DNA from: Escarpia spicata
Taxonomy: Eukaryota; Annelida; Polychaeta; Sabellida; Siboglinidae
DNA: 64,000 nucleotides
Assembly: GCA_963995525.1 (NCBI GenBank)
Contig: OZ023211.1
Coordinates: 1,801,384 to 1,865,383, forward strand
Direction of reading: 5' to 3'
How positions within the stretch are numbered: the first letter of the stretch is position 1; the number at the start of each line of letters is the position of its first letter. The notes beneath the pieces are model-generated. The model was not told the DNA's origin, made no database searches, and saw nothing but the letters and a program-made list of their open reading frames with translations. This document shows positions 61,016 through 64,000 of the stretch, in pieces. A program made the position numbers and the translations under genes.

Positions 61016-62189
61016 GGCATTGCACAAACACACATATGTTGCCTATGATTTATAAAACCAAACAGTTAGGAGGGAAGAACAGAAAACACAAATCGATTGC
61101 CAATATCAAGACAATGGTCCCCGGGACATACGGTGAAAAGAGGAGACCAACATTTTATAAACAATACTGATTACATTTCAGTTCCGACTTGGTATGAGTT
61201 GCCTGCAGCGACAGTCGGTCAATGAGACCGTGTACTGAGCGTAGCCTACAAGATTCCGCCTTTCTCTGGACGTTCCATTTCCGCTAACCGCCGCGACTGC
61301 GTTGCCACGCTAATGGTGGTTTACGTTTGAATCGATCGGCGTCGCCTCGCTAAGATTGCGTCACCGGGGAAAGTGCCGCCAACGCCCGAGAGAGCAACAG
61401 GTCGAATCGGTGGCTGCTCCGTCGTCGGGCCGGTGTCTCGAGTGACCGCGGCGATTACCTCCTGCAGTGTCCATTGTCTCGAGCGCGTTCACTAGTCGTC
61501 CGGACACAATGACCACCCTTTGTCCGTGCCCCGGCTAATGACAAGCAATCTGCATACGAAATTCGGAGTAATGACGCGAAGTTGTGAAACGTCCGATTTC
61601 AAATGACCTAAGTGCGGGACTGGTCAGTGCGTTATGTGACTGAGACTCCCGTCCTCGATGCCGATTACCTAACGCCGGATTGTCCGAGTAACAGCCGTGT
61701 ATTGTGGTCAAATGTCCAGCGGTCAGTGCGTGGTCATCATAAAAGATAAAAGCGCGCAAGTGACACCTGCTTGAAGCCAGGAAGTAGTGTATTCCTTAAT
61801 AGCGTGGAATTAGCAACACGTTCAAACGGGGCTGTTGTCATGCTTCCATAAATAGTTTAAACAAGTAGCTTATGAGCGAAGAAATACGACCCGTGATTTG
61901 AATCCGTGGCCTTAACGAGATTTGCTCTTTTGAACTTAACCGCCCCCCCTAAGAACTAAACTCATACGTCACGCCAGGAACATCGGATATGTCACGTAAA
62001 GTGTGATGCAGGGATGTTTATAATACATGGTCTTAGACGACTAATATGCCCATAATCCATTAAAAGGTACTTGGAGATGTGCGGATTGCTGGCTAAATAT
62101 GATATTTGAATGGATTAATATTGTTAATGTGTCCTTCTTACAGCCTTGTACATATTGGAAACAATGAAAGAAGAGCAATGTTGTGAAGT
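61016..62189. other. Non-coding stretch with a CpG-dense part
   Basis: 61,180-61,760 is CpG-dense (gccgcgactgcg, gtcgtcgggccgg) with no supported exon. The remainder is unique. Confidence 0.35.
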
Positions 62190-62620
62190 AGAATGCAGCA
62201 GACACAGAAACAATAGTAAAACCGCATTTCAAATAGTGAAGGACATCACAAGTAGGAAACACATCAGTAGCACAGGAACACGCCTCACAGGAACACGCCT
62301 CACAGGAACACGCCTCACAGGAACACGCCTCACAGGAACACGCCTCACAGGAACACGCCTCACAAAGGGATATCTACAACAGATGGACTGAATACTGTTT
62401 ACTGAATACGGCAACAATAAGGCAAACGGAGATCTTGCTTTGTTGAACTGCCCTCAGTCAAATGAAAGAGATGACTTTTAATGGTTAATGGAAGAAGTAG
62501 AGATGGCTGCTCAATCACAAAAGAAGGGCAAATTAGCTGGCAGTGACAATATACCCGCAGAACTAAACAGAAGGAGGAGAAGCAATGATTTACCCCGGAC
62601 CAAATTATGAGCAACATCTA
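62190..62620 (+). pseudogene. LINE linker to RT start, relic
   Basis: Plus strand: SKTAFQIVKDITSRK, a 15-bp tandem repeat (GTRLT, seven copies, 62,268-62,366), then RWTEYCLL, LNCPQSNERDDF, EEVEMAAQSQKKGKLAGSDNIPAEL and, in another frame, GGEAMIY. The KKGK.AG.DNIPAEL.GGE signature is the start of the RT domain in a widespread animal LINE family. The 15-bp expansion sits exactly where the 'V.TI.D..G' segment belongs. It is cut off by the SINE-related block at 62,626. Confidence 0.75.
62268..62366. repeat. 15-bp minisatellite inside LINE relic
   Basis: Seven units of ACAGGAACACGCCTC, identical to one another, so younger than the LINE they sit in. Confidence 0.95.
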
Positions 62621-62625
62621 AGGGC

Positions 62626-62781
62626 AGAGAGGCCTATCACGTGGACACAATCTTTAGGTAGAGCGCGGTGGCGTAGAGTAATCTAAGAAAGAGAGGCCTA
62701 TCACGTGGACACAATCTTTAGGTAGAGCGCGGTGGCATATAATAATCTAAAGTAAGAGAGGCCTATCACAATCTTTAGGAA
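62626..62781 (+). repeat. 65-bp tandem copies of a SINE head
   Basis: GAGAGGCCTATCAC starts at 62,626, 62,691 and 62,756; the first two units are 65 bp. Each contains TAGAGCGCGGTGGCRTA, the A-box region of the SINE that follows. Confidence 0.85.
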
Positions 62782-63070
62782 GAGCGCGGTGGCGTAGAGA
62801 AAGAGTTCCGAACTATCAATCGAGAGATTCCTGGTTCGAGCCATATTTCTGCCGTTTCGAACTTTGGACATTAGACAGTGGTGACTATTTGTCTAAGAAC
62901 AGTATTCGCGTTTGTGTAAGAACAGTCTTCGCGTTTGTGTAAGAACAGTATTCGCGTTTGTGTAAGAACAGTCTTCGCGTTTGTGTAAGAACAGTATTCG
63001 CGTTTGTGTAAGAACAGTCTTGGCGTTTGTGTAAGAACAGTCTTCACGTAATAAATGCAGCGTGACTTCA
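62782..63070 (+). mobile_element. tRNA-derived SINE with expanded interior
   Basis: Head GAGCGCGGTGGCGTAGAG, B box GATTCCTGGTTCGAGCC, then TGCCGTTTCGAAC and GTGGTGACTATTTGT. After that the family word GTACGAATAGTCTTCGCG is expanded into the 23-bp array at 62,893-63,048, before the body resumes with AATAAATGCAGCGTGAC. The 3' tail is missing. Confidence 0.8.
62893..63048. repeat. 23-bp VNTR derived from the SINE body
   Basis: Seven units of TGTAAGAACAGTATTCGCGTTTG, alternating TATTCG and TCTTCG, so the working repeat is a 46-bp dimer. Confidence 0.95.
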
Positions 63071-63289
63071 ACTTACGTGTTCTATGTGAACTACGCTGGT
63101 CAAAACATCAACAGGACCACGTAGTTATTGACTAAAAGAAAGCAGCTGGCTGCACGTTGCTTTATGTGCTACAGTGATAAGACACAACTAATGCACACGA
63201 CTGAACAACGCCAGGAGTGCAATCGGGGAATGGTTCCGTACGTCAATTGGAGTCTGGCAGGGACGCATACATCCTCCACATGGTTCAAA

Positions 63290-63880
63290 AACGTTCTAGA
63301 AATGACCAGGACAGACGAATAGGCACAGGAGTACAGGAAGATGGATCATTACACATTTACGACGATTTGAAGATGACAATGGTGGACTAGCGGATGAAGA
63401 ACAAAACATTGTTGAATTTGTGACTCGTCTAGACGGGGCCTCATTTAAATTCGGGATGGAAATAAACACGGAGAAACAAAACTGACAACAAACAGCGTAA
63501 ACGGAATACATAACAAAGGCATATTAAATCACCAAGAACTTGAGACTGTAACTCTCTTAAATACCTAGGAGTAATCATATATAAAGACTAAGAATCATGA
63601 CCTTGAATTATTTCACGAACAGCACAAATCATCGCTAAATTTTCTAGACTAAAATTAGCCTGGAAAACAAATACACCCCACTCACATATAAAGTGCTTAC
63701 CGCCTGGGTTTTGGTAATCTCAATATTCTTATATAACTCCAAAACAATCACTGCCGAACTCGAAAGAAAATGGTGACGTTGAAATTGTTAAGTCTTTCTT
63801 GAGAAATATAAATTGACCACAATTAAATGTGATAACATTACTGATTTTTTTAACCCATTCCGTAAATGCATAGACTTTCC
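63290..63880 (+). pseudogene. LINE reverse transcriptase C-terminal half, relic
   Basis: In shifting plus frames: RRFEDDNGGLADEEQ (the catalytic FADD box degraded to FEDD), FVTRLDGASFKFGMEINTEKTKL (the second Lys read past a lesion), LETVTLLKYLGVII, RTAQIIAKFSRLKLAW, ISIFLYN and AELERKW. These are the blocks downstream of the RT active site in the same family whose RT start lies at 62,190-62,620. The middle of the RT was lost or replaced by the SINE region. Window ends soon after. Confidence 0.75.
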
Positions 63881-64000
63881 TTGGTGTTAATTTCAAATGT
63901 CTTCTGGACGTCTACAAAGTTTATCGCAAGAGGGGACAGCCATTCGTTGAATTGTTCCGTGACGTCCGAAAGAGTCAACATTTTGTATGCGCAAGTTTGT
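63881..64000 (+). other. Possible continuation of LINE relic
   Basis: No motif recognised before the window edge. Confidence 0.25.

Overview
The window is nuclear DNA of an animal, probably a non-vertebrate metazoan. The evidence is one gene with short exons and long introns, an ER-retention tail on its product, five or more families of 5'-truncated non-LTR retrotransposons (LINEs), tRNA-derived SINEs, foldback/MITE-like elements and very long simple repeats. Nothing bacterial is present: no operons, no ribosome-binding-site-led genes, no CRISPR. The phylum cannot be fixed from sequence alone; a marine invertebrate is my guess. Only one gene is well supported. Nearly all other long open frames lie in microsatellites or in broken retrotransposons.

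The gene is on the minus strand, in five coding exons between 47317 and 37571. Its exons are too short to stand out as open frames. Spliced, it gives 136 residues: a signal peptide, a block of 14 cysteines mostly spaced CxxC, an acidic tail, and a C-terminal KDEL. It should be a small ER-luminal CxxC protein. The cysteine spacing recalls the C-terminal cysteine-rich region of vertebrate sarcoplasmic-reticulum histidine-rich calcium-binding protein (HRC), but there is no histidine-rich acidic region. Its introns hold a 101-bp satellite, a SINE, another satellite, two inverted MITEs and a 2.1-kb LINE that ends about 43 bp from the first splice donor.

Layout. 1-5.8 kb: microsatellites, a LINE tail and two copies of a 240-260 bp repeat. 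5.8-7.7 kb: a 44-bp satellite whose units are hairpins. 9.3-12.7 kb: LINE tails and a 2-kb minus-strand LINE with a YIDD reverse transcriptase. 13-24 kb: mostly unique sequence with CpG-dense stretches and simple repeats. 24.6-29.2 kb: two members of a foldback family, a minisatellite, a GT/CA microsatellite palindrome and nested inverted repeats. 31.2-35.4 kb: a roughly 380-bp-arm inverted repeat followed by a plus-strand endonuclease-reverse transcriptase LINE. 37.6-47.3 kb: the KDEL gene. 48-54 kb: a SINE, an hAT transposase relic and a minus-strand CR1/L2-like LINE. 54.9-56.5 kb: satellites, one with higher-order structure. 56.9-59.4 kb: a giant imperfect palindrome with an unexplained 147-codon open frame. 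60-61 kb: 9-bp and GTGA repeats. 62-64 kb: two pieces of another LINE split by a SINE whose internal segment has expanded into a 23-bp VNTR.

No pathway is encoded apart from the one ER gene. The rest records repeated insertion, inverted duplication and tandem amplification. All protein-family statements come from reading the translations against remembered family motifs; no database search was possible.
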